NCBI GenBank assembly: GCA_963573315.1
Contig: OY752141.1
Span: 992,001-1,056,000, forward strand
Length of the DNA stretch: 64,000 nucleotides
Direction: 5' to 3'
Source of the DNA: Entomortierella parvispora
Taxonomy: Eukaryota; Mortierellomycota; Mortierellomycetes; Mortierellales; Mortierellaceae
The position numbers were made by a program, and so were the translations under genes. Shown here piece by piece: positions 1-11,758 of the stretch (position 1 is the stretch's first letter; each line of letters starts with the position of its first letter). Below the pieces are notes generated by a model, which worked only from the letters and a program-made list of their open reading frames with translations, searched no databases and was not told where the DNA came from.

Positions 1-1685
1 GAGGCCTCGTTGAAGGCTGGTCAGATGATTATCAACAACTATGCCACCAAGGCCGTCGATCTTCTCTTGCCAGAGCTCGAGCGTGGATTGTTCGACGACA
101 ACTGGCGTATTCGACAGTCTTCTGTGCAGCTTATGGGTGATCTCCTGTTCCGTATCACTGGTACCAGCAAGCAGGCCGGTAGTGGTGAGGATGAGGGTGA
201 GGATGATGCTCCCGAAGAGTTTGGTCGCTCGGACGATATCCGCAGGAAGCTTTTGGAGGTTCTTGGACGGGATCGCAGGGATCGCGTCTTGGCCTCACTC
301 TACATTGTGCGTGCAGATGGTTCGGCCATTGTTCGCCAGGCTTCGCTTACTGTCTGGAAGTCTTTGGTCACGAATACTCCTCGTACTTTGAGAGAGATCT
401 TGCCCACAATGATGTCCATGATTATCCGCAACTTGGCTTCGACTTCCTACGATCGTCGTATGGTTGCTGCCCGTACTTTGGGAGATTTGGTCCGTAAGCT
501 TGGAGAGGCTGTTCTCTCTGAGATTATCCCCATCTTGGAGGCTGGTTTGGAGAGTCCCGAGAGTGATACCCGCCAGGGTGTCTGCATTGGTCTCTCTGAG
601 ATTATGGCGACGGCTGGCAAGGTCCACGTTACTGATTACGTGGACTCGATTATCCCTGCTGTCCGTAAGGCTCTCCTGGATGAATCTGCCGATGTTCGTG
701 AGGCTGCTGCTCAAGCGTTCGATACCCTTCATCAGTGCGTTGGCCCCAAGGCCATTGATGAGATTTTGCCCTCGTTGTTGGCCAACCTTCACACGGGTGA
801 CAAGTCCGAGTACGCTCTCGAGGGTCTCAAGGAGATTATGGCAGTTCGTTCCAACGTTGTGTTCCCAGTCTTGATCCCTACCCTGATTGCCCAGCCCATC
901 ACGGCTTTCAACGCTCGTGCTTTGGGATCGTTGGTGTCTGTTGCCGGAACTGCTTTGAACCGCCGTCTCACCAACATTTTGGCTGCTTTGATTCAGTCTC
1001 AGATTATCGAAACTGATGAGGACACGCTTGAGGCTTTGGAATCGACTATTTGCGCGCTTCTGCAGTCTATCGACAACGCGGACGGTGCTCACACGTTGAT
1101 GATGATGTTGTTCGAGTTGGTCAAGTCAGAGGACGCTGCCAAGCGCGCTTCTGGATGCAACATCTTGGCCACTTTCTGCGCCGAGTCGACTCAGGATATT
1201 TCTCGCTATGTTTCTGACTGGATCCGTGTGTTGATCAACCTTTTGGACGATCGCACTCACGCCGTAGTCGTTGCTGCTTTGGCTGCGTTGAACGCCGTCA
1301 CTCGTACTGTCCGCAAGGATGAACTTGAAGGATTGGTCCAGTCTGTCCGCCGCTCTGTCCGTGCTGTTGGTATGGCTGGTGTGGACTTGCCTGGTTTCTG
1401 CTTGCCTAAGGGTATTGCTCCCCTGCTGCCCATCTTCTTACAGGGTCTTATGAACGGATCCAACTCGATCCGTGAGGCCTCTGCTTTGGCCATTGGTGAC
1501 TTGATCCAGCGCACCTCGGCCGATGCCTTAAAGCCGTTTGTCACTCAGATTACTGGTCCTTTGATTCGTATTGTCGGAGACCGTCATACAGGCGAGGTTA
1601 AGAGTGCCATCTTGAGCACCTTGAGGTAAATGTCTTGAATTGCTTGCTGTCTTCCATGTGTTTTGAGAAATGTGTCTAACCGGTC

Positions 1686-1726
<41 letters not shown>

Positions 1727-2894
1727 GCTCCTGCAGAAGGTCCCTGCTCATTTGAAGCCCTTCTTGCCTCAGTTGCAGCGTACTTTCATCAAGTCCTTGA
1801 CTGATCCTACTTCAGCCACTGTCCGTACCCGTGCTGCTGCTGCTTTGAGTATTCTGATCTCGTTGCAGTCCAGAGTGGATCCTTTGGTCACAGAGTTGGT
1901 TGCTGGTATCAAGTCCAGTGAGGCGGGTGTGAAGGAGACAGTCATGGGTGCATTGGAGAGCGTTGTTAGCAAGATTGGTGCTGGCATGTCCGATGTTGCC
2001 AAGCGCGCCGTCATGGGTGTCGTCATGGAGGGCATGGAATCTAGTAACCCTGGTAAACGCTTGTCACTAGTTTTTTTTTTATGTTGTCTTGGCTTCTGCT
2101 TCTAACCAACGCTGCTCTCTCGTTTTATACTATCTGTAGAATCCATGTGGTTGGCTTCCGCCAAGTTGCTTGGTGCGTTCTGCAAACATCAGACTCCTGA
2201 GGAGGCTGGTTACGTGATCCAGACCCAGATCTTGGGCGAGAATGTTCCTTTGAGCGGAGCCATGTTGGCCATCAACTCTGTGCTTGTGGAGTCGCCTCAG
2301 CTCTTCATTGAGACGGGCCATGTGCAAGAGGTTGCCAATGCGGCTTTGGCTGCTATCCCTAACCCAGTCGAGAGCAGCTCTACCGCCGCTGTGTTGGCTA
2401 TCGGCAAGATGATCACGAATGAGTCTTACCAGGTGGATCAGGAATTGATGAGCGAGTTGATCAAGAAGTTGGCGTCGTTCTTGACAATGGATGTCAACGT
2501 GGAGTCCAAGCGTTTGATCTTGGTCTGTTTGCGTGCGGTCTCGCGCCAGACTCCTTACCTGGTGCAGCCCCATCTGCATGAGATTGTGCCATTGATGATG
2601 ACCTCTGTTCGTGAGCGAGTAATCCCCATCAAGCTGGCGGCCGAACGTGCGTTGTTGTTTGCGTTGCAATTGCAGAAGGACGATAGCGTGTATCAGACGT
2701 ACTTGGGTGCCATTGATACGACGGCTAGCAAGACGTTGATGGATTACCATCGCCGTATCTTGTCCAAGTTGGCGTTGAACGAGCGCACCAAGATTGAGCA
2801 GTTGCATGGACAGGAAGATGCCGATGCTGTGGAGGAGGATGCCGAGGTCAACTCTGTTGGTGGTTTGAATCTCGGCACGACTGATGACGAGTAA
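1..2894 (+). CDS. GCN1: GCN1 translational activator, C-terminal part (5' end outside window)
   Basis: This is the C-terminal ~902 residues of GCN1, the ribosome-associated HEAT-repeat scaffold that lets uncharged tRNA activate the kinase GCN2 in amino-acid starvation. Modelled exons are 1..1625, 1724..2052 and 2140..2894; phases join cleanly (AG|T and G|AA) and restore the family line LLLQKVPAHLKPFLPQ across the first intron. Alpha-helical HEAT repeats run throughout. The opening segment (LLPELERGLFDDNWRIRQ) is the conserved stretch near the region that binds the GCN2 RWD domain, so the part present includes the GCN2-binding face. Full-length GCN1 is about 2,600-2,700 residues, so roughly two thirds lies upstream. 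The C-terminus is acidic (VEEDAEVN...DDE). The first intron ends in a 31-base A tract placed directly at the acceptor. Confidence 0.95.
1692..1722 (+). repeat. A31 homopolymer at a GCN1 intron acceptor
   Basis: Thirty-one consecutive A residues precede the G of the 3' splice site (AAG|T). This replaces the usual pyrimidine tract; only a short T run precedes it. It is also a likely sequencing or assembly length-error site. Confidence 0.9.
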
Positions 2895-3069
2895 AAAGAT
2901 AATTGTTCGTGGGTGATGCTGGGGAGTCGAGAGGACGACGTAGCGTAGCTAGGTCTTTTTGTTAGTGGTTTTTTTTTCTCTATTATACTATTCGTTTATG
3001 CTCTACCGGCGCGTCTTCCTCGAGAATGGGGTAATTACATTGCTTTTATAGAGACGGAAGAAGTTCTAG

Positions 3070-3587
3070 TTATAAGTGTCGCATGAGGTTTAGGTATCCA
3101 ATCTCCTCGACAGTCGAGCTCTCAATCGTCACGTCGATCCGTTTCCAGGTCGCCTTGACCACGTCAGCATTGGCTGCATATTTTGCTTTGGATGTGGTTG
3201 TGGCTCCGCTTGGCGTCCTGGAACGAGGGAGGGGGAGCAGGGGGGACAAATGTATCGCAAGGTTGAGTAATGTCTCCTCCCAACAATGAATTAAAAACGA
3301 ACGGCTACGTACCAGGCGAAAAAGAACAGAATGACACTACGACTTTGCCAAAGGTCCACCGCGTACACAGCCCATCGGCATTCATTCAAAGGGAAAGCCG
3401 CCAAGAAAGTGTCGTAGATTCCGGAGGCGCCTTCAACGTCGACTTCTATCGACGCTCCATCCTCCGAGAGCTTGTAGATAATATAGGTCGCCTTGCCTTC
3501 GCGGAGGTTTTTGTTGGCTCCTTTACATTCGAAGCTTGGCTCTGCTTGACGCTGGGTCGAGGTGCCAAAAAGTGCTGTTGGAAACAT
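3070..3587 (-). CDS. Divergent ADF/cofilin-family protein
   Basis: Second, divergent member of the actin-depolymerising factor/cofilin family in this window. Exons are complement(3313..3587) and complement(3070..3217), joined by a GTACGT...CCAG intron in the same position and phase (inside the W codon, TG|G) as in the canonical cofilin gene at 48-49 kb. The product is about 140 residues, normal for the family. The central core is clear: KATYIIYKLSEDGASIEVD and then CRWAVYAVDLW. The N-terminus does not resemble the usual SGVxxxDEC start, and the long actin-binding helix is altered (TTSKAKYAANADVVKATW where typical cofilins have a K-M-Y-S-S-K-D-A pattern). The reading frame is open, so it may be a functional paralogue with changed actin binding. 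The start codon is uncertain because an upstream exon could supply the N-terminus. Confidence 0.8.
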
Positions 3588-3597
3588 GCTCCAAGTG

Positions 3598-3982
3598 AAT
3601 GATGTTCTGTAAGTTCAAAGAACCTTCCTTTTGAACAATATATTTTCTATGTATTTTGTCAGTTTGAGTGGAGTCGAAAGAGTTCATTCATCTATTAACC
3701 ACCAAGTTGTAAAACGTGAGGATCAACACTGTTGAGGCGGAGGGAGGGAGGGAGGAAGAAGAAAATGGGCGGGAAGATGATTATATGGTTTTTTTTTTCT
3801 ATCATGTCCTGAACTGCTTCGCCAAGATTGTAGACTACTCCAGTTACATCTGCACCAGCATTGAATGAGCGAAAGTGTTTGCATGGTCTTTTATTATTCG
3901 ATACTGTACATTTGAACCAAACGCGCTTAAAAAAAAATAAAAAAGAAAAAAAAGAAAAAGCATCCTCAATGTTCTGGAGCTT
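3598..3982. other. Gap between cofilin-like and OPT genes
   Basis: About 390 bp without a supported gene. It holds a GA-rich run near 3,736-3,765 and an A-rich stretch near 3,927-3,960 just after the OPT stop codon. No RNA gene was recognised. Confidence 0.6.
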
Positions 3983-6760
3983 TTAACGATAGCTGAGGCC
4001 ACCCAGTGGACAGTGATCGACTTCTGTCCAATCGTAGGGGTTCCCCCAGTAGGAAGGCATGTCGACGTTGTTTAACTGAACAGTCAAAAAAAGGGTGATT
4101 GCTGCAATGGCTACCCCAGTGTCCATGGCCACGCTGGTAATGTAATTGTACCGACACCACCAGGCGTGTCGATAACGTCGTAAAACAAACATGAAAATAA
4201 AGCCGACCAAGAGTCCATTCATCAGGTAAAAAGGCGACCCTATTACGCTGAACAAGCTTGCGGACATCATCACGGGCCAATGGACTTTGTTCAACCATTG
4301 TCCACGAACAGGAAACTTCTTGGCCAGGGACCAGGTCAGGAGGGGAAGGAAGATGCCAATGATGAATCCGAGTTGAAGAGGAGCATACCGGCCATCTTCT
4401 CCCTTGGTGCCGAAAAGACCCTTTCCAAAGAGTCGGGACGGACCGATAGCCCCCCAGAGAAAGGATGCGGTCTGGAATTGAGAGACGCCTACACAGGACC
4501 ACATACCATTGCAGATATCGGGCCGAACAGAAAAGACCCATTCGTAGGTCAAGAGCTGGACCAGGGCCCCCAAGATACCGGCAACGAGCTGGGCTGTGAA
4601 CATGGTTCGAGGAGGGACTTTGAGGTAATGGCCGAGCTTGAGGCCGGAGAGAAAGGCAATGATCTGCGAGTTGAGGATATAGCTCAAGGTCTTGAACATG
4701 GCGGTGGCCATAACGTGTCCTGGGTACAAATAACCAATGACGTATTCGCCCAGAATGTTTAGCATAGGCGTCTGGTTGGTCATGGCCGTAATAATTCCGA
4801 GCGGGATGATGAAAATCAGGTTGAGTCCAATGGCTAATATACTGGCCCACCAGGGCATGTAGTCGTTCACGGCTAGGGTGATGATCACCATCGACACCAT
4901 AATGACCAACAGAACCTGGTACCACAGGTCAGGCACCTCAGGGTAGGCTCGCATCATTCGAGTATGGACATCCTCACGACCCCAGATTCCCGTGATAAGA
5001 AACTCTTTGAGGTCTTTGCCGTGATATAGGACAGTATGGGTACATGTTGCGGAAAGGATGGCGAAGCTGAGGCCCATGGACATGACGCTCGACATGGGGA
5101 TCCTCACGGGTCCATATTCCTCGTACGCCGTCTCATTGAAATTCCATTGATCATCCATGACCCTGTACAGATTGTAACGATCCCCTTGTGTATCGTACAG
5201 ACTATAAGAGATGATCGGATAGGACTTTGCTCCCCACGCGTCCGAATAGTACAAAATTGGGTAGACCATCCAAGCAAAAAGGACCATTCCTGCCAACAAG
5301 TTGGCCTGAACGGCCCATGGTGTGATCAAAGGCATGACTGCAGTAGAGAGGTACGCCCAGCTCAAAGAGATGGTACCGATGCCCAGTCCTGAACTCCCCG
5401 TGAGTTGTGAGAGAACTTTGTTCTTGGGGTCGATCCAACAAATCACTGAGAGGTAAGTCAGGGTCGGCATGACGAATTCCGGGATCCAGTACCAGATGAA
5501 CGAGAACAATGATATCAGCCAAAAGTACTTCATCCGGGACATCTTTCCTGTACTTTTCTTCTTTGTCGCCTCGGGTGTCGTCTCTGCCTGGACTTGGTCC
5601 AGCCCGACTCCTTGTTCCTGTGCCTTGTCCTGTTGTGCTTCCAAGAATTCGACAGACTTCCGAGAATGTAGGGACCGAAAGAGGGCAGCCATAGCTAAAG
5701 TGTTGGGCCAGACCATTTGCGCGGGCTGGATCAGGATCCGTCTCAATCCACCTGCGATCCCATACCCTGTAATCTGTAAGATCAAGGCCAGACAATAGTT
5801 GCTTACGAATGGTCTCGGGCCCGAGCTCGAGGAATGGCTCCGTTCCATGTACAAGATATTCGACACAAAGTTGGTGGCGGTTGCACAGCTAACCATGGCC
5901 CCGATCAGAGCGTGTTCCTTGACCGAGAACGGTCCTGGGTTTAGACTAAACTTGAATTCGAACCGTGACAGATATTGTTGCGGTTCGTGTTCGCCTCCTG
6001 CTCCTGGTAAAGGGGGCGCTCCCCGATGGATAGGTTGAGTCCTATCAGTAAAAGCCCTGGGCCTTCTCTTCCAACCCCCTATCCGGATCCTGAATTCACG
6101 TCGGGGCAAGATTCTGGCCAATAGATGACCCAAAGGTAAACTAAGCAAGGCCGGAACAGGGTAGCCGATCGAAAGCCGTCCGTCTTGGAATGAAAAGAAC
6201 TGGTTCACGAACGTGGTCAGGACAGAGAAAAAGATGCCCAGGAGCCACATCCGGAACGTGTTGCATGGCGTCGTTGGATCATCTCGGTCTGAAAATGAAA
6301 AAAGGGTGTCAGTGCAAGAAATCTGTGGTTGTCTGCCAAGAAACACAAAGAGGACAAAGCCGACACCAGGTTGGTGGAGTTGGCAGTAGGAGAATACAAT
6401 GGAGGATCGGGGGGAGAGGAGACATCGAAAAGATCTGTGCATCCGAGTACGGGGAACGACGTGAACATACTTACTCGGGATTGTTGATCGGACCTCCTCT
6501 TCAGCAGGCAGAGGTTCAGAATGGGACATCATCGACTCTTCCAAGTCTGCCTCGTCTAGACCATATGGTGGCGGTTGCCGTGAGGAAGGTGGCGATCCTG
6601 ATAGTAAATTGTCGCGAAAGTAGGATTTGTAGTCTGCCAACTCATAACCGCTGGGACTTTGCCGCTCTGTTGTGGCGTCTGTTGAGGTGACAGCCGTCAT
6701 CTCTATAGAGTTGGAGGAGTGATTTGGAGGTGTTGTCGAGCCAGATCTGCCCTCTTCCAT
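3983..6760 (-). CDS. OPT-family oligopeptide transporter (OPT-A)
   Basis: Proton-coupled oligopeptide transporter of the OPT family, a polytopic plasma-membrane protein. Exons are complement(6475..6760) and complement(3983..6288), giving about 863 residues. The phase-1 intron falls just before the conserved DDPTTPCNTFRMW start of the membrane domain, exactly as in the related gene at 18.3-20.7 kb, which supports both models. The cytosolic N-terminus (~95 residues) is acidic and Ser/Pro-rich. Family signatures are present: SLNPGPFSVKEH early in the membrane domain, a G-rich GLGIGTISL segment, KVPPRTMF late, and a DHCPLG end. A polar, Arg/Pro-rich insertion of roughly 40 residues interrupts the loop before SLNPGPF compared with the paralogue; no good splice pair removes it. 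The substrate (tetra/pentapeptides, glutathione or metal-peptide chelates) cannot be read from sequence. It is one of three same-strand OPT genes here. Confidence 0.93.
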   Translation of the reverse strand: MEEGRSGSTTPPNHSSNSIEMTAVTSTDATTERQSPSGYELADYKSYFRDNLLSGSPPSSRQPPPYGLDEADLEESMMSHSEPLPAEEEVRSTIPSKYVHVVPRTRMHRSFRCLLSPRSSIVFSYCQLHQPGVGFVLFVFLGRQPQISCTDTLFSFSDRDDPTTPCNTFRMWLLGIFFSVLTTFVNQFFSFQDGRLSIGYPVPALLSLPLGHLLARILPRREFRIRIGGWKRRPRAFTDRTQPIHRGAPPLPGAGGEHEPQQYLSRFEFKFSLNPGPFSVKEHALIGAMVSCATATNFVSNILYMERSHSSSSGPRPFVSNYCLALILQITGYGIAGGLRRILIQPAQMVWPNTLAMAALFRSLHSRKSVEFLEAQQDKAQEQGVGLDQVQAETTPEATKKKSTGKMSRMKYFWLISLFSFIWYWIPEFVMPTLTYLSVICWIDPKNKVLSQLTGSSGLGIGTISLSWAYLSTAVMPLITPWAVQANLLAGMVLFAWMVYPILYYSDAWGAKSYPIISYSLYDTQGDRYNLYRVMDDQWNFNETAYEEYGPVRIPMSSVMSMGLSFAILSATCTHTVLYHGKDLKEFLITGIWGREDVHTRMMRAYPEVPDLWYQVLLVIMVSMVIITLAVNDYMPWWASILAIGLNLIFIIPLGIITAMTNQTPMLNILGEYVIGYLYPGHVMATAMFKTLSYILNSQIIAFLSGLKLGHYLKVPPRTMFTAQLVAGILGALVQLLTYEWVFSVRPDICNGMWSCVGVSQFQTASFLWGAIGPSRLFGKGLFGTKGEDGRYAPLQLGFIIGIFLPLLTWSLAKKFPVRGQWLNKVHWPVMMSASLFSVIGSPFYLMNGLLVGFIFMFVLRRYRHAWWCRYNYITSVAMDTGVAIAAITLFLTVQLNNVDMPSYWGNPYDWTEVDHCPLGGLSYR

Positions 6761-8164
6761 GATGGTTTGTAGTGTTTGTGTGTGTAATACGGCGAGGAGG
6801 CGGGGCAAGGGAACTATGCTGTGAGGTTGGTGAGATGGCAAGCAGGCTGGAAAGGCACGGTCGTCTTGTGTGCGTCTTTTTTTCGTTGTGGGCTGAGTGA
6901 GGGGAGTGTGGATAGAGAGTGCGGATTGAGAGAGAGAGTGTGTGTGTATGGGTGAGTGAAGAAGGTGTGGGAGGAAAGAAAGAAAGAAAAAAAAGTCGAA
7001 CGAACGAATTCTGTCGGACCAGCTTCCGATCGTTGTGATCATCGTCTGCAGGCTGCCTGTCCTCTTCCTTTTCGCCCATTCCTTTTTTTGACATACCAAG
7101 GATCTTCGTCACAACAGCGAGCTTCGCCCATTGTGTTGTTCCTTACCCCTTCCTTCTCCTCAACAAATACCATTCAAGCGGCTCTTTCCTCGCCCTGAAT
7201 CTTCATCTCAACGTGCAATCCTGCTGTCAAAGGCGCTACATGTTATAATCGACTGCCGCATGGCCCACTGAGGAACGAGCGACCAAGCCAAGCTAGGGTG
7301 GAAGGGTGGAGGGCACTGGGTGCCTTTCTTTCTTTCAATTAGAGTTGCGGATGTGCTTCCCGAGTCTGGGCTGGCTGGCTTTTTTTTGTTTGTCCAACCA
7401 ACAATTTATGAGAGCAAAAAAAAAAACGGGCTGCAGCAGTTTCTGCGACGACCAAGACAAGAGAGCAATAGGATGACCAAGACAGATCCCAATCCAACAG
7501 CCAGGTCCACGATCCCTCTCTCGAAGGCTGCTCCTCCTCTTTTTCTTCATTCTTCTGCAGCCCCTCCCTTGGCCCCAATGACACATAGTCTACTTCCCCG
7601 GCTCTCCTCTTTCAGTTTCTCCAGTCTGAGCGAGTCGACAATAGTAGCTACTGGTTCGTACTGGACCCGTTCAGGCGCAAGACATTCAAGAGTGGCACAC
7701 ACGAACGATTTTCCTGTGCAGGACGTGTACGACAAATATTCGTGCTTCTGACCAAAGATAGACAACAAGAGGAGCCTTCCTTGACCTGACACCGCTTCTT
7801 TGTTGGACTTCTATTTACTAGAAGGGGGTTTCTGGAGATCAAATCGTGCTTCTCACTCTGTCTGGACAATACCATACATTTTCCAGAATGTTTTCTATCT
7901 TCTCACGGCAACTGACCCTTCTCTCGTACAGAGTCCTTGTCCTTGTCGTCGTCGTCCTTGCGTTTAATCAGACAACCATCCGATATATCCCACCTCTATC
8001 ATCTCCCCTCCCTTAACAGTGACGGATAGAAAGCGTCAATATGAGATTCATAAGATAAAGGTCTTTTTATTTTCATTGCAAATCGTCACGTTCGTTGTCA
8101 TCAAGTCATTCAGAGAAAGGTCATAAGTTATATGTTTCGTTCATCAGGCTGAAGTCTTTTTGTG
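6761..8164. other. Intergenic region between OPT-A and OPT-B
   Basis: About 1.4 kb upstream of OPT-A. The part next to the start codon carries GA/GT microsatellite-like runs (about 6,925-6,985 on the plus strand). No conserved coding frame, tRNA or repeat was recognised further out. It presumably contains the OPT-A promoter. Confidence 0.5.
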
Positions 8165-9878
8165 TTATCCTGCGGTGTTCCAGGACAAGACATCATTGGC
8201 GGTAGAAATACGGACAAGTCCCCGATTCCAACGTCGGCCTTTGCGCTGCACGGGCAGAAGAGGCTCGGGATTGAGGATCAAGTCTTGACCCCCACTACCC
8301 GGAGCCGAAAAGACGTTTTTGGTCGTAAACGTGGTCGGGGAGGACTTTATGGGGACACGACTTCGTGTTTTGGGGCAGTCATAAAGCCAAATGCAAGAGG
8401 CCTTGATGAAATACATGGCCACGGTCGTTGCATGGGAGCCAATTCGGGGCATCCATGGCGGTCGAGGAGGCGGCGAGCGAGCATTCTTGATCGCAGGAGT
8501 ATAATGACGCGTGATCCATTGGAGGACCGGACAGAAAATTAGATTATAAGCCAAGACCTCGAGTCTCGTCTTCATGTCCGGGTGACTTGAGAAGGCCTTG
8601 ACCACCAATCCTTCGAGGAAAAGAAGAAACGGCACCTGCTTTAGTATGCTGGCCATGACCCTGTGGGTGAGCACAAGGTGTCCCGCGACCAGGAATGACA
8701 AGAGGGCGGCCCATCTTGGCAAAACACCCCAAACTGCGCAGGCAGCCACGAGAAACAACTGCCCGTACCAGCCATCGGGAATTCTCAAAGGGACGCCACT
8801 TGTTCGTCGGGGGAAATGGTTGTTGGCAACAGCATTTTTTACCTCGCGTACTTTTCGGCCACGTGCTCGGAGTCGGTGGCACCGATTCTGGAACAGGATT
8901 TGACAGAAGTTCATGATAGCCAGGAGAGCAGTGGATCTTGCAAGGAACCAGGGGCTTGGCTGGAGGTGTCTGTCGTCCTCAGGTTGTAAGCTCTTTTCAG
9001 AGACCTTGGAGATAGTATATGGAACACCATTCTGCAGGAACACGTCTGGCGCCGAAACTGGATGTGGCCAAAAGACATTTGTGTGATGGCAAAGGCAGGG
9101 GACAACCACGCAAGCTGCAAAGAAACCCCCCAGGATGAAGCAGGCTGAAAGGAGGACTTTTGTCAATGGGCGCCAGGTTTGTATCTTTGAGGTGGACCTG
9201 TCCGCAGAGACGTTGACACGTCTGCCCAGACTCTGTGGTAACCAGGAGGATTGCATCGGTGTGACGATGACAGCTCGAAGGACAGCCATCAAGGAGTACC
9301 CGATAATTTGTGTTATGGCAATTGTGCTGAAGGTGGATATGACCATAGGCAGTTTCATGTGCATCACAAACACAGCGGTCAAGATGCTCGCAAAGAAGTG
9401 ATCCATCCATGAAAAGGAACTCAAGCTTAGCGAAAACGTTCTACCAAACAGATCGACTACCAGGAACCTGGCCAAAGAACTTTGCGAGGGCTTGGACAGG
9501 ACGGTGTTGGACATTTGGAGACGGGCTTGTCGGCGGCGGATGGTCAAGCAGATATATCTCCAAAAGACAAGGAATATCATATCCATCACATACATCCGAA
9601 GCGTGTAACAAAGCGAATACAGAGAGCTTGGGTCTACAGCGACGAAAGACCAAGGTACATGGTGTCAATTGGTAAACGACATGTCATTGGTAATTTGGGC
9701 TAGTGACTGGCTCTAGCGTACCTGAGTATGCTACCCGCGCAGGGAAATGACCCTCGCTATCGACTGATTCAATTGGGTACACAGCACCGTTCTTGAGCTT
9801 TGCTTGATGGGCGTGCTCGAAACTGAGGCGGGCTTTTTCTTGAAGAAAAGACATTGGAAATGAAGGGTATGGGGACAT
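8165..9878 (-). CDS. Shortened, divergent OPT-family transporter (OPT-B)
   Basis: Degenerate OPT relative. Exons are complement(9722..9878) and complement(8165..9633), about 541 residues against 740-860 for its neighbours. The intron is in the same phase-1 position as in OPT-A and OPT-C, and the next residues (DPSSLYSLCYTLRMYV) align with DDPTxPCNTFRMW. Alignment by eye continues through a shared helix (TAVFVMHMKLP) and IPDGWYGQLFLVAACAV, matching VPDWWYLSLFVISMAL. The NPG signature has become SLSLSSFSWMDH. A central block of roughly 150-200 residues is missing, and the last third is replaced by a Pro/Arg-rich tail without the KxPPR segment. The frame is nonetheless open. It may be an unconstrained relic or a refunctionalised paralogue. 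Two upstream in-frame ATGs leave the start uncertain; the one chosen gives a short cytosolic N-terminus. Confidence 0.65.
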
Positions 9879-11758
9879 GACGAAGAGAAATCGAAGAAGG
9901 GAGAGAAGAGAGAGAAGGGAGAGAGAGTTCAAAAGAGTGAAGGAGTAGGAGGGGTGAGAGTAGCAGGAGGAGGGAGAGTGAGAGGAAGACGACAGGGGCA
10001 AGGATGAAGACTAGGATCAATCGCGACACTGGTTCCGAGGATTGGAAAGGAAGCGAGAGGTTTTATATCATTGAAAAGACTGCAGTGCCTGAATGGAACA
10101 TAAAGGCAATTGAAGTTGGGCGCACAACGGTTGTTTGTCCACCATGAAAACAAAAAAAAATGATTACAGACTTTCTTTGCTGCACTTCGTCCATCTCGTC
10201 ACCGAGGCGACAAACAAACAAAACTGCCGCATCCGTTTGCCTGATTTGTGCAATGATTGTCAGAACAGCAAATACTCACATCTTTACAGCTTTTCCTCTT
10301 TGTAGGACCATATCCTAAATGGCGGCAACTGCAACAGATGACCGGCTTCTTCGGAGATAAAAGTGGCGTTCATTCCTCTCCTGGAATCAAATGACTCTAT
10401 TTGGACACAAAAGAATTGGCGTTTCGTATTCTCACGCGAGCCACATGCATGGACGCCTAAGACAGAAGTCTCCCTCCTGCTCTATCTTTCCCTCTCTTAG
10501 CGCTGCTGATAAGAGGGAGTCTTATAGCTGAGAAGGAGAGGTCAATTGGTCGTTGATGTCCGTGATGTACCAAACTGGTTGTACTTTTTGAAGGCAACTG
10601 GGGTCCATTCCAGAAAACAGAGCAATTTATATTATGAAATGGGATTGGCGCCATACTTTCCACCTGCTATCCTGGGCGAATGTAGCTTGCAGCGATCTCT
10701 TGGAAAAAAAACACCCTGGCTCTTTGTGCCTTCCTCACAAAGATGACCTATGACATCAACATGGATACCATGCCTGGACTGGTTCGTTCGTTGAAGAGAA
10801 GGGGCCCAATACCAACTTCTATGAGTACCGCCTTTCGGTAAAGAGTCCATATTGGGAGACGGCCTGGCTGGCCGGAAAGCAACAGTCCATTGTCATTGCT
10901 CACTCATTCGCACTTCTTGGTGAGATCTGTCCTTTCATATACGAAAAAGGTAACAAGTCAAGAACGACATTTCAGATGTGATTTTTTCTCTTTCGACTCG
11001 CACACACCCACTGCAAGATCTGCATTGTCCTTCTTGCGGACAGACGCACGATGGCCTCAACATGCCCCATGTTGTTCCTGATTCGCCGGCAGGAAGATAC
11101 TTTGTTTGCTCGAGGCAACACCAAATGACTTCACCGTACCCTTTTTTTTTTTGGTTCTTTTTTGAAATGGATATCAAGGTTTTTTTGCTTCGCGTTTTCA
11201 ACGTGCCAAGTTCGCGTTTCTGAATTTTGTTGAGTAGAGGTATCTCATTGGATCCATACTTTTATTTGGCCCATGGAGCGATAATGGTCGACTAGGCACT
11301 CCAATTCCTACTCGATCTCCTTCCCACTGGTTTTGTGACAAGGGCAGGCTCACAGCTTTACTGGAGCGAGAATCCTGGGTGGCTTAGAAAGCGTAGCTGT
11401 GGTACCAACTGCTGTGGAGGGAAGGCGAAGGCACGATCTCAGTGTTTGCAATTGGGCTCGGAAGTGTATGTACCAGAGGGCAACCACATTGATATTGAGT
11501 TTGGTTACAAAGGTTATTAGCTTTGGTCACAAAAGCTGCTTCAATTTTCATCCAGTTTCTCCTTTGCCCAAGCTGCCTCTTTCTCTTTTTCTTCTCTTCT
11601 CCTCTTCTCCAAACCCAACCCACCCTGCAATTGTTCACAAGAATCCTTCCCGTGCGTCTCTTTGAAGCCATTCTCCTGAGTCTGAGATATACACATCGGC
11701 TTCTCTCCTCAATAACTCACTCATTTGTCTCTCTGGCCTCTAGAACTAACAACAATCG
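9879..11758. other. Intergenic region upstream of the STAND gene
   Basis: About 1.9 kb. The first part (to ~10,000) is GA-rich. A T-rich run lies near 11,140-11,165, and a C/T-rich leader (11,560-11,640) precedes the STAND gene start. Short open frames show no recognisable similarity. No RNA gene was recognised. Confidence 0.5.

Noticed and set aside
6020-6115. In-frame intron (GTGAATTC...ACCAG, 96 nt) in OPT-A
   Set aside because: It would remove REFRIRIG, which aligns with RTFTVFG of the paralogue, so the extra loop is more likely coding.
6761-7099. N-terminal extension of OPT-A to an upstream Met
   Set aside because: Encoded by GA/GT microsatellite sequence; MEEGRSGS gives a normal acidic cytosolic start comparable with OPT-C.
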